The notes: generated by a model not told the origin, from the letters alone. Shown: positions 35,800-45,266, numbered from the stretch's first letter. The stretch is 64,000 nt of DNA from Kiloniella spongiae (GCF_001026905.1 NZ_LAQL01000017.1:31494-95493); one strand, 5' to 3'. Made by a program: numbers and translations.

Positions 35800-36285
35800 T
35801 TGATCCGTTCATTGTTTTTCGTAGTTTTAACTGTCATTGGCTACAGCAGTGTTTTTAGTACGTCGCTTCATGCCGCAGACAGACACGCCGGTTATTATTA
35901 TCCCGAACCGGTTTACCGGGAAATCTACAAAGCCAGAGCAAAACAGATTGCAACATCAAATCGCAAAACACGTATTGCTTTTGTAACATCTATTACCCAG
36001 CAGAGTATGCAGCGGGAGTTTTCTCCGACAGCGGCAATCTTTGCGAAAGGCAATGATGCAGAGAAACTCATAATTGTTGGTTTGGAAGATGGTCGACTGG
36101 ATACGATTTATCGTGCGCGGGCGATTTTTGCCAACATGACAGCGGGGGCACGGACATTACCCGTTTTTCAGGAACTGGGTGTTGAAGATGTGTTCACTTT
36201 CTTTGATCTTGCTGCCTTGATGGGCTTCACGCAAATTACCATAACCAATGGTCGAAACTTCACACATCAGGTTATTCTCCAGTAA
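35800..36285 (+). CDS. Conserved secreted protein, about 160 aa, function unknown
   Basis: It begins at a TTG with GGGGAG 7 bp upstream; no ATG gives the signal peptide. Residues 1-25 are a Sec signal ending LHAADRH. The mature part has a strikingly regular sequence: DRHAGYYYPEPVYREIYKAR, RIAFVT, AIFAKGNDAEKLIIVGLEDG and FTFFDLAALMGF. From memory, this is a conserved alphaproteobacterial family often misannotated as a molybdopterin-guanine dinucleotide protein; there is no nucleotide-binding motif to support that name. It is 35 bp from the following MFS gene, so possibly cotranscribed. Confidence 0.8.
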   Translation: MIRSLFFVVLTVIGYSSVFSTSLHAADRHAGYYYPEPVYREIYKARAKQIATSNRKTRIAFVTSITQQSMQREFSPTAAIFAKGNDAEKLIIVGLEDGRLDTIYRARAIFANMTAGARTLPVFQELGVEDVFTFFDLAALMGFTQITITNGRNFTHQVILQ

Positions 36286-36320
36286 TGTTTTATTGTTGTA
36301 TTGGATAGAAGCAAAACCTA

Positions 36321-37544
36321 ATGATCGCTCGTATTTTTCTACCCTTTGCCATAGGTTATTTCCTCTCGTTTTTACTGCGTGTTGTAAATGCGGTTATTGC
36401 ACCTGACCTTGTGTCTGAATTGAGCTTGTCAGCGGCAGACCTGGGGTTGTTGACGAGTGCTTTTTTCATTGCCTTTGCTCTCACCCAACTCCCGTTGGGG
36501 CTGTTATTGGATCGCTATGGGCCGCGAAAGGTGGAAAGCGCTTTTCTATTGTTTACAGCGGTTGGTGCGCTTTTGTTTTCCTGGGCCGAGAGCTTTTCGC
36601 TTCTTATTTTGGGACGGGCTTTAATCGGGTTTGGTGTATCTGCTTGTATGATGGCGGCATTTAAAGCCTACGTCAGCTGGGTTCCCAAGGAACGGCTTGC
36701 TTTAATCAATGGATGTCATCTTGCTGCTGGTGGATTAGGGGCCATTGCTGGAACTGCACCTGTCGAATTGCTCGCTGATCTTATGGGGTGGCGAGGTGTT
36801 TTTGTCGTTCTGGCGGTAATGTCTTTGTGCATTTCAGTGTTGATCTACATCGTCATTCCTCGACGTGACGAGATTCCGGCGAGTGAAAGTGTAGCAAAGC
36901 AAGTCAAAGATTATGGTCTGGTGTTTAAAAGCCCGTTCTTCTGGCGTATCACTCCTTTTACTGTCATGTCTCAGGCCGCATTCTTTTCCCTACAGGCACT
37001 GTGGTCTGGTCCGTGGTTACGTGACGTTGCCGGCTTTGATCGTGACATCGTTGCATGGGGGTTAACGCTAATTGCGATTTCCGTTTTTGTTGGTTTTCTC
37101 ATCGGTGGTATCGTGACGGATTGGTTACGCCGTCATAACATCAGTTCTATTACCATCGGGTTTTATGGCATGTTGCTTTGCATGATCCCACAGGCTCTTT
37201 TGCTGTTTGAGATAAACTCATTTTTGACTGTCAGTATTGTTTGGATGGCATTTGGTTTGTTGGGGACGGGTGGGTATCTTATTTATCCCGGATTTTCCCA
37301 ATTTTTCCCAAGTTACCTGGCTGGGCGCGTTAATACGGCCTTGAATTCTTTGGTGTTTGTTGTCGCCTTTGTTGGGCAATGGGCTGTTGGTGCAGTCATT
37401 GAATTATGGCCTGAGCAAGCCGCAGGCGGGTATGCTGTAGAGGGGTATCAGGCAGGCATTATTATGTTGATCGTTGCCCAATCAATCGGTGTTGGGTGGT
37501 ATTATTTTTTCCCAATGATGATTAAAGGCCAGTCGCCAACGTAA
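36321..37544 (+). CDS. MFS transporter
   Basis: A 407-residue, twelve-helix major facilitator. The loop after helix 2 reads GLLLDRYGPRKVES, a good family signature, and the second half carries GGIVTDWLRR. It starts 35 bp after the secreted-protein gene. It belongs to the general anion/nitrate-porter-like or YbfB-like area of the MFS, with no substrate-specific motif that I recognise. It resembles the MFS protein at 50428 in size and signature. Confidence 0.87.
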   Translation: MIARIFLPFAIGYFLSFLLRVVNAVIAPDLVSELSLSAADLGLLTSAFFIAFALTQLPLGLLLDRYGPRKVESAFLLFTAVGALLFSWAESFSLLILGRALIGFGVSACMMAAFKAYVSWVPKERLALINGCHLAAGGLGAIAGTAPVELLADLMGWRGVFVVLAVMSLCISVLIYIVIPRRDEIPASESVAKQVKDYGLVFKSPFFWRITPFTVMSQAAFFSLQALWSGPWLRDVAGFDRDIVAWGLTLIAISVFVGFLIGGIVTDWLRRHNISSITIGFYGMLLCMIPQALLLFEINSFLTVSIVWMAFGLLGTGGYLIYPGFSQFFPSYLAGRVNTALNSLVFVVAFVGQWAVGAVIELWPEQAAGGYAVEGYQAGIIMLIVAQSIGVGWYYFFPMMIKGQSPT

Positions 37545-37586
37545 TACAGATGTGAAAAAGGGTATTTGTTTTAACTCCCTTTTGGA

Positions 37587-38669
37587 TTATCCGCCGGTGA
37601 CACTCATGTGTCGTGCTACGGATGGATCGGCTTCCCGATCAATAATGAAATCGTGACCTTTGGGTTTTTTTGCAATCGCTTCAAAGATGGCTTGTTCCAG
37701 CGGTCCGTTTTCATCGCTACTGCGCAAAGGTTCCCGTAAGTCCATGGCATCATCTTGTCCAAGGCAGAGATAGAGTGTCCCTGTACAAGTCATACGGACG
37801 CGATTACAGCTTTCACAGAAATTATGGGTCATGGGAGTAATAAAACCGATCTTTCCACCGGTTTCTTTCACCTCGACATATCGTGCCGGGCCGCCTGTTT
37901 TATGATCGCTCTCATTCAGGGTCCAATGTTCGCCCAAAATGGATCGTACTTCTGTTAATGGCAGGTACTGATCAACACGGTTCTCATTGCCAATATCACC
38001 CATCGGCATGACTTCGATAAAGGTAATGTCAAAGCCCTCGTCACCACACCAGGATACAAGTGTGTGTAATTCATCGTCATTTACACCACGAAGAGCAACG
38101 GTGTTGATTTTGACTTTCAGGCCTGCTTTTTTTGCGGCTTGTAATCCTTCTAAAACCTGATCCAGCTTCCCCCAGCGTGTGATCGCAGCAAACTTATCTT
38201 TATTGAGGGTATCCAAAGAGACGTTAATACGGCGCATTCCCGCATCAGCAAGCTGTTGCGAGTATTTTTCCAGCTGGCTTCCGTTTGTGGTCAGGGTCAT
38301 TTCCCTGAGCTGTCCTGATTCAAGATAGGGGGTCAGGCCATTAAACAGCTTCATAATGTTCTTACGAACAAGTGGCTCGCCGCCGGTAAAGCGGAGTTTT
38401 TTAACACCAAGATTGATGAACGCAGCGGAAACGCGTTCCAGTTCTTCAATTGTGAGTAGCTCTTTTTTGGGTAAAAAGCTCATATCTTCAGACATGCAAT
38501 AAACACAGCGAAAATCACATCTGTCGGTGACCGATATCCGAAGATAGTCAACCATACGGCCAAAGGGATCTACCATTCCGGGATGAGCCCCCTGCAGGAT
38601 CTCTTCCTTGTTAGCCGTAGAGGTAGGCAAACTCGGCCCCTTTTGGATGTTTGACGAGTTAATCATCAA
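37587..38669 (-). CDS. moaA: GTP 3',8-cyclase MoaA
   Basis: Radical SAM enzyme that starts molybdenum cofactor synthesis by rearranging GTP. The N-terminal cluster motif is C-D-F-R-C-V-Y-C (CxxxCxxC, about 52-59). The C-terminal second-cluster motif is [11 protein letters not shown] with the typical spacing, and the protein ends in the double glycine required for activity. The 360 residues include an N-terminal extension of about 30 residues before the conserved [16 protein letters not shown]. It is isolated; mobA and fdhD are 10 kb away. Confidence 0.95.
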   Translation of the reverse strand: MMINSSNIQKGPSLPTSTANKEEILQGAHPGMVDPFGRMVDYLRISVTDRCDFRCVYCMSEDMSFLPKKELLTIEELERVSAAFINLGVKKLRFTGGEPLVRKNIMKLFNGLTPYLESGQLREMTLTTNGSQLEKYSQQLADAGMRRINVSLDTLNKDKFAAITRWGKLDQVLEGLQAAKKAGLKVKINTVALRGVNDDELHTLVSWCGDEGFDITFIEVMPMGDIGNENRVDQYLPLTEVRSILGEHWTLNESDHKTGGPARYVEVKETGGKIGFITPMTHNFCESCNRVRMTCTGTLYLCLGQDDAMDLREPLRSSDENGPLEQAIFEAIAKKPKGHDFIIDREADPSVARHMSVTGG

Positions 38670-38849
38670 TTATTTCTCCTGAGCTTTCAGGTGTTCTGTT
38701 GTTTTTGCCTGAAAATCTTCCCTACACTTTGGCGTATAAGGCGTTAATTGCAAGTCAATTTATGTCTCTTTTTCTTAACTCAACCAAAAGGGAATCGTCT
38801 TGTCATATATCAAGCGTCTTTTATTGAGTAGAGAGTTTCTTAATCTAGT

Positions 38850-39704
38850 TTAACTGGCTGATACTCGCTTAATAGCGGTTATTCCTGTTCCGCCTGTTTC
38901 CATCTTTACCCGTTCGGTAATATGGGCAATGGGTTCTATGATCACGTCCATGGAGTTAGCGGTTGCGTGGATCGCGTTCTCTTTATCAAGTGCGATTGCA
39001 ACATGACCAGGCCAGTAGACAAGGTCACCTTCGGTACACTGTTCTGAATTCACGGGAAAGCCAGCAGTTGTTTCCTGAATGTAAGTGTCTCTTTGCGTGT
39101 TTATGCCACTGGCGCTGAGAGCGACCTGAACCAAGCCGGAACAATCAATGCCAACTGAAGATTTTCCACCCCAAAAATAAGGAGTGCCCAAAAATTGATA
39201 AGCAATATCCACATGGTTCAAGGCTTTGGTCTCAAGTGAACAGATATGATCGGTGAAAATCCATCCACCGCCCTGTATTTGGGTATAGCGTCCTTCTTCT
39301 TTCAAAGCGAGTACGGTTGATTCCATAGAGAGCATATCTATAGGGGGGATTTTCATGTCGGGTTGTGGGTACAGATAAGTACGAAGCGCTTTTACCCTAT
39401 GTGTGGTTTGCCGGACTTCCCGAGACAGAATGTCGGCGCTAATATACCCAACATAACTATCTTTTGCATTTTGTACCCAGGCCCAACCGTTCTTTTCTTC
39501 GTAAATCGTAACCTTTTCCCCGAAGAGCAATTCAGTATCTTGTCCTGCCTCATCTGCTGGATGTCGCCTTAGGGGAACAATACCCTTGGATACCTGTGCT
39601 GCATAGCCCTTGCTGAATTTTGGCGCCTCAACCTTGTTGCGCAAATATTCTGCTGCGAGGTCTTCTCTAACGGGATGAAGGCGAGGGTCCAATTTTTGTG
39701 ACAT
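38850..39704 (-). CDS. NlpC/P60 (C40) peptidoglycan endopeptidase with SH3 domains
   Basis: A 284-residue protein of the YkfC/YgjB-like type. The N-terminal half has bacterial SH3-like segments (GEKVTIYEEKNGWAWVQ and KEEGRYTQIQGGGWIFTDHI). The C-terminal NlpC/P60 domain shows the catalytic Cys in GIDCSGLVQ, His in PGHVAIAL and a third polar His in NAIHATANS. Members cut gamma-D-Glu-diaminopimelate peptides during wall turnover or recycling. No signal peptide is seen, which suggests it acts on cytoplasmic muropeptides. Confidence 0.92.
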   Translation of the reverse strand: MSQKLDPRLHPVREDLAAEYLRNKVEAPKFSKGYAAQVSKGIVPLRRHPADEAGQDTELLFGEKVTIYEEKNGWAWVQNAKDSYVGYISADILSREVRQTTHRVKALRTYLYPQPDMKIPPIDMLSMESTVLALKEEGRYTQIQGGGWIFTDHICSLETKALNHVDIAYQFLGTPYFWGGKSSVGIDCSGLVQVALSASGINTQRDTYIQETTAGFPVNSEQCTEGDLVYWPGHVAIALDKENAIHATANSMDVIIEPIAHITERVKMETGGTGITAIKRVSAS

Positions 39705-39804
39705 AGCGGTGTCAGGCTTTCTGTGTCAGTCCAATGCGATAGCCAGCTTGCCACTGTCAGGGAAATAAATAAAGCACTCTTGCTCTTGTTATTATGGTTC
39801 AGAG

Positions 39805-40054
39805 GTTGAAAAAATAACAATTTTCTTTGATTTGGATGGGCAGGTTAACCGATCCGAAAGAGGGCACCACCAAGTCCATCCAATACAGACTGCAAGAACT
39901 TGGTGCTGAAATTCCGTCATCTGATGATCTGGAATGGTGCATCGGACCTCCTCTTTAAAAGAGTCGTTTGATCATTTGTTGTTGTTACTTATGCTATGGA
40001 TCAAGAGAGGACTTGGCAGAGGCTGGCGCTCATCAGCTTATTAATAATTCTTAA
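39805..40054 (+). pseudogene. Remnant of a HAD-family (phosphoglycolate-phosphatase-like) hydrolase gene
   Basis: Three pieces of one HAD protein lie in order. The first is IFFDLDG (39820-39840), the catalytic motif I. After a frameshift comes LTDPKEGTTKSIQYRLQELG, continuing to DLEWCIGPPL (39845-39955). A second shift gives LKESFDHL. About 140 codons are then missing, and the C-terminal YGSREDLAEAGAHQLI (39995-40042) ends in a stop at 40052-40054. No start codon is visible. The gene's own terminator survives at 40029-40073. The WCIGPPL and GYGS-type segments identify the Gph/HAD family with good confidence. Confidence 0.8.
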
Positions 40055-40073
40055 TAAGCTGATGAGTTTTTTT
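40029..40073 (+). terminator. Terminator of the decayed HAD gene
   Basis: A 16-bp perfect stem (40029-40044 with 40051-40066) and a 6-nt loop, followed by TTTTTTT. The stem overlaps the last codons of the HAD remnant, which shows that the remnant's 3' end is original. Confidence 0.88.
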
Positions 40074-40143
40074 AGGAATTGTTCTCCCCATTTAATCAGG
40101 AAGCCTCCTTTGTAGGATTATCTTTCCGAGGGGTATTGAGTTT

Positions 40144-41475
40144 TTACTCTATTTCAGACGTCAAGTTTCTTATTTGAATTGGGTCTTTGATATGAAGGTC
40201 GCGTTGCGGGAAGGGGAACTCAACACCTGCTTCTTTAAACTTATCCCAAATTGCCAGCAACAGCTCACTGGTTATATTTCCTATTCCGTTTTGTGGATCA
40301 GCAATCCATACTCGCACTTCAAGGTTGACTGAATTATCACCAAAATTTCGAACCAGGCAGTTTGCTGCAGGTTGATCCAGAATACGCTCATTTTCATGTG
40401 CGGCTTCGATACAAAGATCAATCGCTTTGTGAAGGTCAGAATTATAAGAAACACCTATAGGCACGCGAACCCTGACCCAACTGTTTGTATAGGACCAGTT
40501 TTCAACCCTTTGCGTGATAAATTCTTCATTCGGAATCAGGTGCTCAATGCCATCACGTGTGATGACAGAGGCATAACGAGCGCCGAATGATTTAACCCAG
40601 CCATAAGTGTCGTTCACGGCGATCACATCGCCGGGTTTAATAGATCTGTCCATTAACAAAATGATGCCGGATACCAAGTTGGAAATGACTTTTTGTAGCC
40701 CAAAGCCGATACCTACACCCAAGGCTCCACCGAAAAGAGCGAAGGCGGAGAGATCAATCCCGACTGTTTTCAGGCCAACAATAACGGCGAGGCCAATAAA
40801 AGTGACTTTTAATAATTTACCAAGAAGCACCTGAACTGAGGGCGTCAATTCCGGGACAGCTTTGACGCGGCGTTCCAGTAACGAGCTAAAAGCAATGGCA
40901 GCCCATAGTAAGACGGCGAGTGAGATAACGCCTTTTAGGACCATAAGGATCGAGATGCGTAAGCCACCAATATCCAGTGCAGCTGCATCCAGAATTTCTT
41001 CTGCAAAATCCAGAAGTCCAAGAATATTGAGGGCGGCGACGGACCAGATGAAAAGGGAAACCAACCGCGCGAGTATGCGTGTTGTGATCAAGCTTGTCGT
41101 TAGGTTGATGATAACCCAGGCCAGGGTCAAGCTGGCGACGGTATTAATCAGAAACCTTGTGCGGAGTGGCATTTCAAGCTGTGTCAAAGCACCCAGCGTG
41201 ATCCAAAGCATTAACAGGAAGATTACCCATGGGATCATGGGGAGTAGATTGGTCAGGATGAGTTTTAAAGCTTGCGGTGTTTTGGCAAATTGTTTCCATT
41301 CGCTCGCCATGGGGCGCAATTTATTACCGAGATAACGGCTGAGCGGAAGAAGAATAAGAAGAAAGCCAAGTTGGAAAATGACCGGCCAACTCAAGAGATT
41401 TTGTCCCAACCAATTGGTGATCTGATCAAGCCAACGGGTAATCTCTTCCTGGTTCGGGATCATTAAAAAATCCAA
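40144..41475 (-). CDS. MscS-family mechanosensitive channel
   Basis: Inner-membrane channel of about 443 residues. Several N-terminal helices precede the conserved MscS core: ALFGGALGVGIGFGLQKVISNLVSG (pore helix, glycine/alanine rich), IKPGDVIAV and the cytoplasmic beta domain with IPNEEFITQRVENWSY. It is larger than E. coli MscS, with extra N-terminal helices as in MscK/YbdG relatives. The TTG at 41475 has GGAGG 6 bp upstream and is preferred to the ATG at 41463 and to the upstream open frame. It likely protects against hypo-osmotic shock. Confidence 0.9.
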   Translation of the reverse strand: MDFLMIPNQEEITRWLDQITNWLGQNLLSWPVIFQLGFLLILLPLSRYLGNKLRPMASEWKQFAKTPQALKLILTNLLPMIPWVIFLLMLWITLGALTQLEMPLRTRFLINTVASLTLAWVIINLTTSLITTRILARLVSLFIWSVAALNILGLLDFAEEILDAAALDIGGLRISILMVLKGVISLAVLLWAAIAFSSLLERRVKAVPELTPSVQVLLGKLLKVTFIGLAVIVGLKTVGIDLSAFALFGGALGVGIGFGLQKVISNLVSGIILLMDRSIKPGDVIAVNDTYGWVKSFGARYASVITRDGIEHLIPNEEFITQRVENWSYTNSWVRVRVPIGVSYNSDLHKAIDLCIEAAHENERILDQPAANCLVRNFGDNSVNLEVRVWIADPQNGIGNITSELLLAIWDKFKEAGVEFPFPQRDLHIKDPIQIRNLTSEIE

Positions 41476-41811
41476 GCTTAACCTCCTGATTTTGCTCTTA
41501 TAAAAGTATGTTTTACACGCGCTTATAAGGTCTATGCTGGATGGATATTGTACTCTGTTCGCATTTTGGCTCGTACTCTGCAGGATCCAGTTTAGCAATT
41601 TTATCCTATGACGAACAGGTTCCGTTTTGTGTCTTTGTGTTGCGATTACCCTGCGTCAATTTGACGTTTCTATTTAACGTATTGATATTTATAAATTTTT
41701 CGATATTAGAGGTTTTGTGGAGAGAGGATAATTTATTTTTAATTGTTATTATTGATTTTTACTATACATTAATCTTAAATAAATTAAATTTAATAGAAAG
41801 TTATTCTCAAT

Positions 41812-42558
41812 ATGAAAATATCTAACAAACAGAAAGAAGCGAATAAAGCTAAGTTGATTGCTGTTGCCGTGGATCTTTTTTCCGAGCATGGCTTTCATAA
41901 TGTTTCTATGAAACAGATTTCCAAAGCCGCAGAGATGGGCGAGTCGACAATCTACAAATATTTCCCCAATAAAGATAAATTTCTGCTGTCCTACCATGAA
42001 ACGGTATTGAACAGTGTTATGGAGCTTGTTGAAGAAGCTGACGATTTTGATGACTTTACGTTGGAAGAAAAGCTACAATTTTTTGTCTATAACTATCTTG
42101 ATATCCTGATTGAAAACCGAGAATTCGTTGCGGAAAGTATTGAGATTTTACGTGCATCCCCCGCTTTTTTGATGCAACGGGAATTCCCGGCAAGTAAAAC
42201 CCTTAAGAAGAAAATTATCGAAATTCTAGAGCAGTCGGTTAATAAAGGCGAGATCCCTGATGTTCCCTTCGAAGGAGCGGTAGCTCATTTGATGGTAGAT
42301 GCGCTCTTGGGGATAGTTCTTTATTGGCTACAGGATGATAGCGAAGAATTCATGCAAACTACACAGTTTGTAGAAGTTTCAACCAACTTCTTCGCCACAT
42401 TGTTAAAAAGTGGTGTTCTCGGCAAGGGCGTTGATCTGGTTAGTTTCATGATCAAAAGCCAGATGATGCGGTTTTTGGAAAATGGTCAGGGTTTTTCAAC
42501 ACTGATGAAGGGATTGGGGACTTTTGCCAGCAAAGGAGGTTGGAAAAATGGGGGCTAA
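41812..42558 (+). CDS. TetR family transcriptional regulator
   Basis: A 248-residue regulator with a TetR-type HTH at about 14-60 (AVDLFSEHGFHNVSMKQISKAAEMGESTIYKYF). The C-terminal ligand domain has a TetR_C-like helical pattern and an unusually long tail past residue 200. Its end overlaps the start of the AarF-type gene by 11 bp, so it is the first gene of a three-gene operon with the kinase-like and DUF6463-like genes and probably autoregulates it. The upstream 336-bp gap to the MscS gene is very AT-rich and shows no other gene. Confidence 0.9.
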   Translation: MKISNKQKEANKAKLIAVAVDLFSEHGFHNVSMKQISKAAEMGESTIYKYFPNKDKFLLSYHETVLNSVMELVEEADDFDDFTLEEKLQFFVYNYLDILIENREFVAESIEILRASPAFLMQREFPASKTLKKKIIEILEQSVNKGEIPDVPFEGAVAHLMVDALLGIVLYWLQDDSEEFMQTTQFVEVSTNFFATLLKSGVLGKGVDLVSFMIKSQMMRFLENGQGFSTLMKGLGTFASKGGWKNGG

Positions 42559-43894
42559 GGGATCAATTGCAACCAGAAAGCTGCATCGTTCAGCGACAAT
42601 TGGTTTAACCGCAACCAAGGTTGGATTGCGGCACCTTGGGCATGTCGGTAAGAAAAAGTTTATGGCCGGTCATTCTACACCGAAACAAGACGAAGCTGCA
42701 CGTAGCCAACATGAAGAAGATATAGGAAAAACTCTTTTCAAGGCTTTGAACCAACTCAAAGGAACTGCTTTAAAAGCGTCGCAAATTCTGAGTATGGAAG
42801 CCGATATTCTTCCCGAAGGTATTCGACGGGAGTTATCGAAAGCTTGTTATAAAGCAACGCCATTGAACCGGGCCTTGGTTGATAAGGTGTTTCGGGACCA
42901 GTTTGCAAAAAGCCCCGGAGCAATTTTTGAAACATTTGATCCGAAGGCATTTGCGGCGGCGAGTTTAGGGCAAGTCCACAGAGCAAAATTGGCTTCGGGG
43001 CAGGATGTTGCCGTTAAGGTTCAGTACCCCGGCATTGCTGCATCGATCAAAAGTGATATGAAGATGCTGGGTGGTTTATTAACGGTGTTCTCTGCCTCTA
43101 CGGATTTAATGCCGGATAAAAATATTATTGATACGATTCTGGATGAGATTACTATTCAGCTTCATCGGGAAGTTGATTATTTTCAAGAGGCAGAGAGTCT
43201 CAAGTGGTTTAAAGATAAAATAAAACACGAGAAAATCGTCGTATCAAAAATTTATGATGACTATAGTTCCGAACGTGTTTTAACAACGGAACTGTTAACA
43301 GGACTTCATCTGGATGAATGGTTGGCAACCAATCCTTCGCAAAAAGAGAAAAATGCCTATGGGCAACTCTTGTTAGATTTCTTTTTTGATAGTTTTTTTG
43401 AACTGGGTTTTGTGCACGCAGATCCGCATCCGGGTAATTTTCTTTTCATGGAAAAGGGTCAACTAGGATTACTGGATTTTGGCTGTGTTCGAAAAATGGA
43501 TAGTGGTTTTACAAAGATCATATCCGTTTATTACAAATTCCTTATTCATCATCACACTGTTGAGCCAGATTATGAAAGACTGAGGAGTTTCTATGAAGAT
43601 CTAGAACTCAGTAAAGATGAAATGACAGATGATGAGTTCCGGTCGATCTTGCAACCCCAATTGGATGTTATTCAGAAATGGATGATTGAGCCTTATCTGG
43701 ACGAGGAATTTGATTTTACCGGCTGGGAATGGCCCGAAATTAAGGTGACTGATGCTCGGAAAATCACCCCTTTTATGAAAGAGATTAACCGAAATCTTCT
43801 TTATTTTGATCGAACCTATCGTGGAATGATTCTATTGCTAAGTAGGATGGGGGCGACAGTCAAAACTGGAAATAAATGGATTGGAAAGTCATGA
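42548..43894 (+). CDS. AarF/ABC1/UbiB-type atypical kinase-like protein
   Basis: A 448-residue member of the ABC1 (UbiB/ADCK) family. Conserved parts are LKGTALKASQILSMEADILP (the K-x-x-Q-type N-terminal signature, here K-A-S-Q), FAAASLGQVHRA (Ala-rich nucleotide loop), VAVKVQYPG (Lys), HADPHPGNFLF (catalytic loop) and LDFGCV (metal-binding DFG). The ATG at 42548 has an AAAGGAGG site. UbiB proteins support ubiquinone synthesis or lipid handling. This one is cotranscribed with a TetR regulator and lacks the UbiB membrane tail, so it may be a lipid- or stress-linked paralogue instead of ubiB itself. Confidence 0.88.
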   Translation: MGAKGSIATRKLHRSATIGLTATKVGLRHLGHVGKKKFMAGHSTPKQDEAARSQHEEDIGKTLFKALNQLKGTALKASQILSMEADILPEGIRRELSKACYKATPLNRALVDKVFRDQFAKSPGAIFETFDPKAFAAASLGQVHRAKLASGQDVAVKVQYPGIAASIKSDMKMLGGLLTVFSASTDLMPDKNIIDTILDEITIQLHREVDYFQEAESLKWFKDKIKHEKIVVSKIYDDYSSERVLTTELLTGLHLDEWLATNPSQKEKNAYGQLLLDFFFDSFFELGFVHADPHPGNFLFMEKGQLGLLDFGCVRKMDSGFTKIISVYYKFLIHHHTVEPDYERLRSFYEDLELSKDEMTDDEFRSILQPQLDVIQKWMIEPYLDEEFDFTGWEWPEIKVTDARKITPFMKEINRNLLYFDRTYRGMILLLSRMGATVKTGNKWIGKS

Positions 43895-44346
43895 TGTCAA
43901 TAAGGATGAAAGACAAAAATGACATGATTCGGAACAAATCAGAAAACAGAAAATTACTATCAAAGATTGTTGAGTGCCGATGGGTTGGCAGGTGGATCAT
44001 TGGTGTTGCCATAACTCATATTATTTTTACGTTCATTCTTTTCCCTGATCAAATTAAAAGAATTTTTCAGGAAGGTTTTTATAACACCGGGCTTATTGAT
44101 TATGAGATTGGAAAAACAATTTGGTTTTTTCTTTTTGGGATACCGCTTTTCTTGATTGGATACACGATTGATCGGGATGAAAAAAAAGAGATCATGCCCC
44201 CTTTTCAGGAGGTATTATTATATATGTTAATTATTATGACCCTGTTGGGGATCGTATTGATACCAACATCGGGTTTTTGGCTAATGTTACCCGCTATATT
44301 TGGTTTCTTTTTCAAAAATAGAATTGCAAATATTCAATGGAAATGA
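43891..44346 (+). CDS. Small membrane protein, DUF6463-like
   Basis: About 151 residues with four hydrophobic segments. The core WVGRWIIGVAITHIIFTFILFP, then GLIDYEIGKTIWFFLFGIPLFLIG, resembles DUF6463 proteins, an unstudied membrane family; the match is from memory. The start overlaps the kinase-like gene's stop (ATGA), so translation is coupled. Expression with the TetR and AarF-type genes suggests a joint role at the membrane. A Lys/Arg/Asn-rich N-terminal 30 residues precede the first helix. Confidence 0.75.
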   Translation: MMSIRMKDKNDMIRNKSENRKLLSKIVECRWVGRWIIGVAITHIIFTFILFPDQIKRIFQEGFYNTGLIDYEIGKTIWFFLFGIPLFLIGYTIDRDEKKEIMPPFQEVLLYMLIIMTLLGIVLIPTSGFWLMLPAIFGFFFKNRIANIQWK

Positions 44347-44378
44347 GGTATCTGGTCGACTACATACATTGATGTTTA

Positions 44379-45203
44379 TTATTTTGATACGAAATTAATG
44401 GGGTGGCTTTTAAAGGCTGCCCCTTTTTTCTGGGAACTTGAAACATGGAAATGCAAATGAGGTGCTGTGGAATAACCCGTATTTCCTGAATAAGCGATAA
44501 GTTGGCCTTTTTTGACCCAGTCGCCGACTTGAACGATCACACCGTTCTTTTTGAGATGTAGATACTGTCCTATCGTACTGTCAGGATGTTGGATCCAGAG
44601 GTAATTTTCTTCGGTTTTATATTTGTTTGAGGCACCGCCTTGGGATGAATCTTCCCTGAGCGCAATGACTTTCCCTTCACGTGCTGCAAGGATTTCTGAT
44701 CCCACAGGCATTGCCCAGTCTATGGCAAATCTGTTTGGCCCTGTGTGTGAAAACGGGTTATTTGGCCCTTGGGATATTGGGTGAGATTTTGTTTTTGGAA
44801 AGGGGAATTGATAAAGCACAGTGTCATCATGTTTAGCATCACCTGTTTCTGGATGTAGCTGTGATGTCCAGCTATAGCGCCATTCATTTGGGGCGTTTAC
44901 GCGTAAGGATAAGATGTCCTTCATTTCATGTGGAGCCAGAAGAGTGTTTTTTGTTGCTTTGGGGGGGGAAGTATTGTGTCCGGTCACGTGTAGCGATACG
45001 CGCATAGGAAAATCGTAATTGTTCTGAACGCTAATGTGGACGCTTTTCCTGCCTTCTAAAATCAGGTAGCAAATTTTGCTGTGATGAAAGCAGTTCTCGC
45101 GTTCGTCCGCTTTGATTTCTGTTGCAAGAAATAAAAAGAGGCAGGTAAGCAGGACGCAGATCAGGTGAAAAAAAGAAAGAGAAGTAAGGGGAAAAGATTT
45201 CAT
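44379..45203 (-). CDS. M23 family metallopeptidase (LytM-like)
   Basis: A 274-residue secreted protein: a Sec signal with a long hydrophobic core (about 5-30), an N-terminal beta-rich domain with a disulfide-capable pair (NCFHHSKICY), and a C-terminal M23 domain. The LytM site is visible in NRFAIDWAMPVG (Asp ligand) and HLHFHV (His ligands). In the first motif Asn takes the place of the first His seen in classic LytM, so the enzyme may use a variant site or act as a regulator. Family members cleave peptidoglycan peptides in the periplasm. Confidence 0.88.
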   Translation of the reverse strand: MKSFPLTSLSFFHLICVLLTCLFLFLATEIKADERENCFHHSKICYLILEGRKSVHISVQNNYDFPMRVSLHVTGHNTSPPKATKNTLLAPHEMKDILSLRVNAPNEWRYSWTSQLHPETGDAKHDDTVLYQFPFPKTKSHPISQGPNNPFSHTGPNRFAIDWAMPVGSEILAAREGKVIALREDSSQGGASNKYKTEENYLWIQHPDSTIGQYLHLKKNGVIVQVGDWVKKGQLIAYSGNTGYSTAPHLHFHVSSSQKKGAAFKSHPINFVSK

Positions 45204-45266
45204 TTTCTTGCTTCTCTTTCTTGTTTCTTCGTGATGTTGCCAATCACTTATTAAAGTAAAATCACT

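Noticed and set aside
40849..41335. 157-codon plus-strand open frame opposite the MscS gene
   Set aside because: A shadow of a well-supported channel gene, Arg/Ser-rich and without resemblance to any family.
41541..41825. 94-codon plus-strand open frame before the TetR gene
   Set aside because: AT-rich DNA giving a Leu/Phe/Ile-rich translation with no ribosome binding site; more likely promoter DNA.
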